A stretch of 64,000 nt of DNA from Sutterella wadsworthensis (GTDB taxonomy: Bacteria > Pseudomonadota > Gammaproteobacteria > Burkholderiales > Burkholderiaceae_F), in contig NZ_QNRV01000010.1 in NCBI RefSeq assembly GCF_003315195.1, positions 1 through 64,000 of the forward strand, written 5' to 3'. Below are positions 63,801 to 64,000 of the stretch, piece by piece. Position numbers and translations under genes: made by a program. Below the pieces are notes generated by a model, which saw only the letters and a list, made by a program, of their open reading frames with translations, searched no databases and was not told the DNA's origin. Numbering within the stretch: position 1 is the stretch's first letter; each line of letters begins with the position of its first letter.

Positions 63801-64000
63801 TTATTTAGCGGCGCTCATGCCGCCGGCCGCTTTGCCGGCACCCTTGCCAAAGAAGGAGCCAAAGTTCTGCCAGGTACTTCCGCTCATACCACCGCCTTTT
63901 CCGCCACCAGACATGCTGCCCATCATGTCGGAGGATTCCATTGCGCTTCGTACCATCGTCGTAATCGCTGCTGCCCAAGGCGTGATGGATTTCTGCGCAG
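63801..64000 (-). CDS. Glycine-rich virion protein, C-terminal fragment (T7 gp14 position), partial
   Basis: The open frame ends at the TAA at 63801-63803 and runs out of the window. The visible C-terminus is rich in Gly, Ser and Met (MMGSMSGGGKGGGMSGSTWQ, FFGKGAGKAAGGMSAAK), preceded by an amphipathic stretch. By gene order it is probably the gp14-like inner virion protein. It is 9 bases upstream of the 603-residue protein's start. Confidence 0.6.
   Translation of the reverse strand, partial: AQKSITPWAAAITTMVRSAMESSDMMGSMSGGGKGGGMSGSTWQNFGSFFGKGAGKAAGGMSAAK

Larger units (their letters stand above)
50622..64000 (-). mobile_element. Prophage end, T7-like podovirus structural and lysis module
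   Basis: All genes from 50799 to the window end lie on the minus strand in the order of a T7-like phage late region: inner virion proteins, giant virion protein, tail fibre, small accessory genes, holins, endolysin, Rz/Rz1. The left edge coincides with a tRNA-3'-end-like sequence and a tandem repeat. No integrase, terminase or replication genes are in view; they would lie beyond 64000. The open, overlapping frames suggest these genes are intact. Confidence 0.85.

Overview
The window looks like part of a gut betaproteobacterial chromosome, most likely Sutterellaceae (Sutterella/Parasutterella-like). This is inferred from gene content: Bug/TctBA tripartite tricarboxylate transport genes, a betaproteobacterial porin, arylsulfate sulfotransferase, rpoZ-spoT, glnA-ntrB-ntrC, and many Tat-exported respiratory-type flavo- and molybdoenzymes. 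No rRNA or complete tRNA is present, so the genus is a guess.

Layout. 0-0.1 kb: the 5' end of a group II intron on the minus strand, running out of the window, inserted just past a hairpin. 0.9-2.4 kb: an AT-rich sigma-54 activator. 2.5-10.6 kb (minus): a contiguous permease / MATE / porin block preceded by a decarboxylase / antiporter / racemase operon that resembles the Salmonella D-ornithine/D-lysine decarboxylase (DokD) locus. 11-13 kb: oligopeptidase A. 13.4-16.4 kb: arylsulfate sulfotransferase and a divergent LysR regulator. 16.4-20 kb: ornithine carbamoyltransferase, a small unknown protein, exonuclease III and a cyclohexadienyl-dehydratase-like protein.

20.1-27.9 kb is the most unusual part. 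It encodes a Tat-exported xylose-isomerase-like TIM-barrel protein, a Tat-exported FAD reductase in one operon with a TtrS/TtrR-like two-component system, a Tat-exported type I 3-dehydroquinate dehydratase with every catalytic residue intact, and a secreted FMN/FAD flavoprotein that has lost the usual fumarate-reductase substrate residues. I infer an inducible periplasmic pathway acting on quinate/shikimate-like cyclic acids, possibly feeding anaerobic respiration. 28.2-30.8 kb adds a TorA-like periplasmic molybdoenzyme, and 31.3-34.6 kb a tripartite tricarboxylate transporter.

34.7-50.5 kb is mostly core: rlmN, an unknown gene coupled to ntrC, ntrB, glnA with a clear sigma-54 promoter and NtrC-like sites, hemW-rdgB-rph, then yicC, gmk, rpoZ and spoT in the opposite direction, and greB.

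From about 50.6 kb to the end lies one end of a prophage, all on the minus strand. It starts at a 19-base piece identical in form to a tRNA 3' end, followed by a tandem 12-base repeat. In transcription order it carries a glycine-rich virion protein (partial), a 603-residue virion protein, a giant 2274-residue polyvalent virion protein (MuF-C-like region, HExxH motif, C-terminal membrane segments), a T7-gp17-like Ala/Ser-rich tail fibre, small accessory genes, holin-like proteins, an endolysin, and a nested Rz/Rz1 spanin pair. The gene order is that of a T7-like podovirus.
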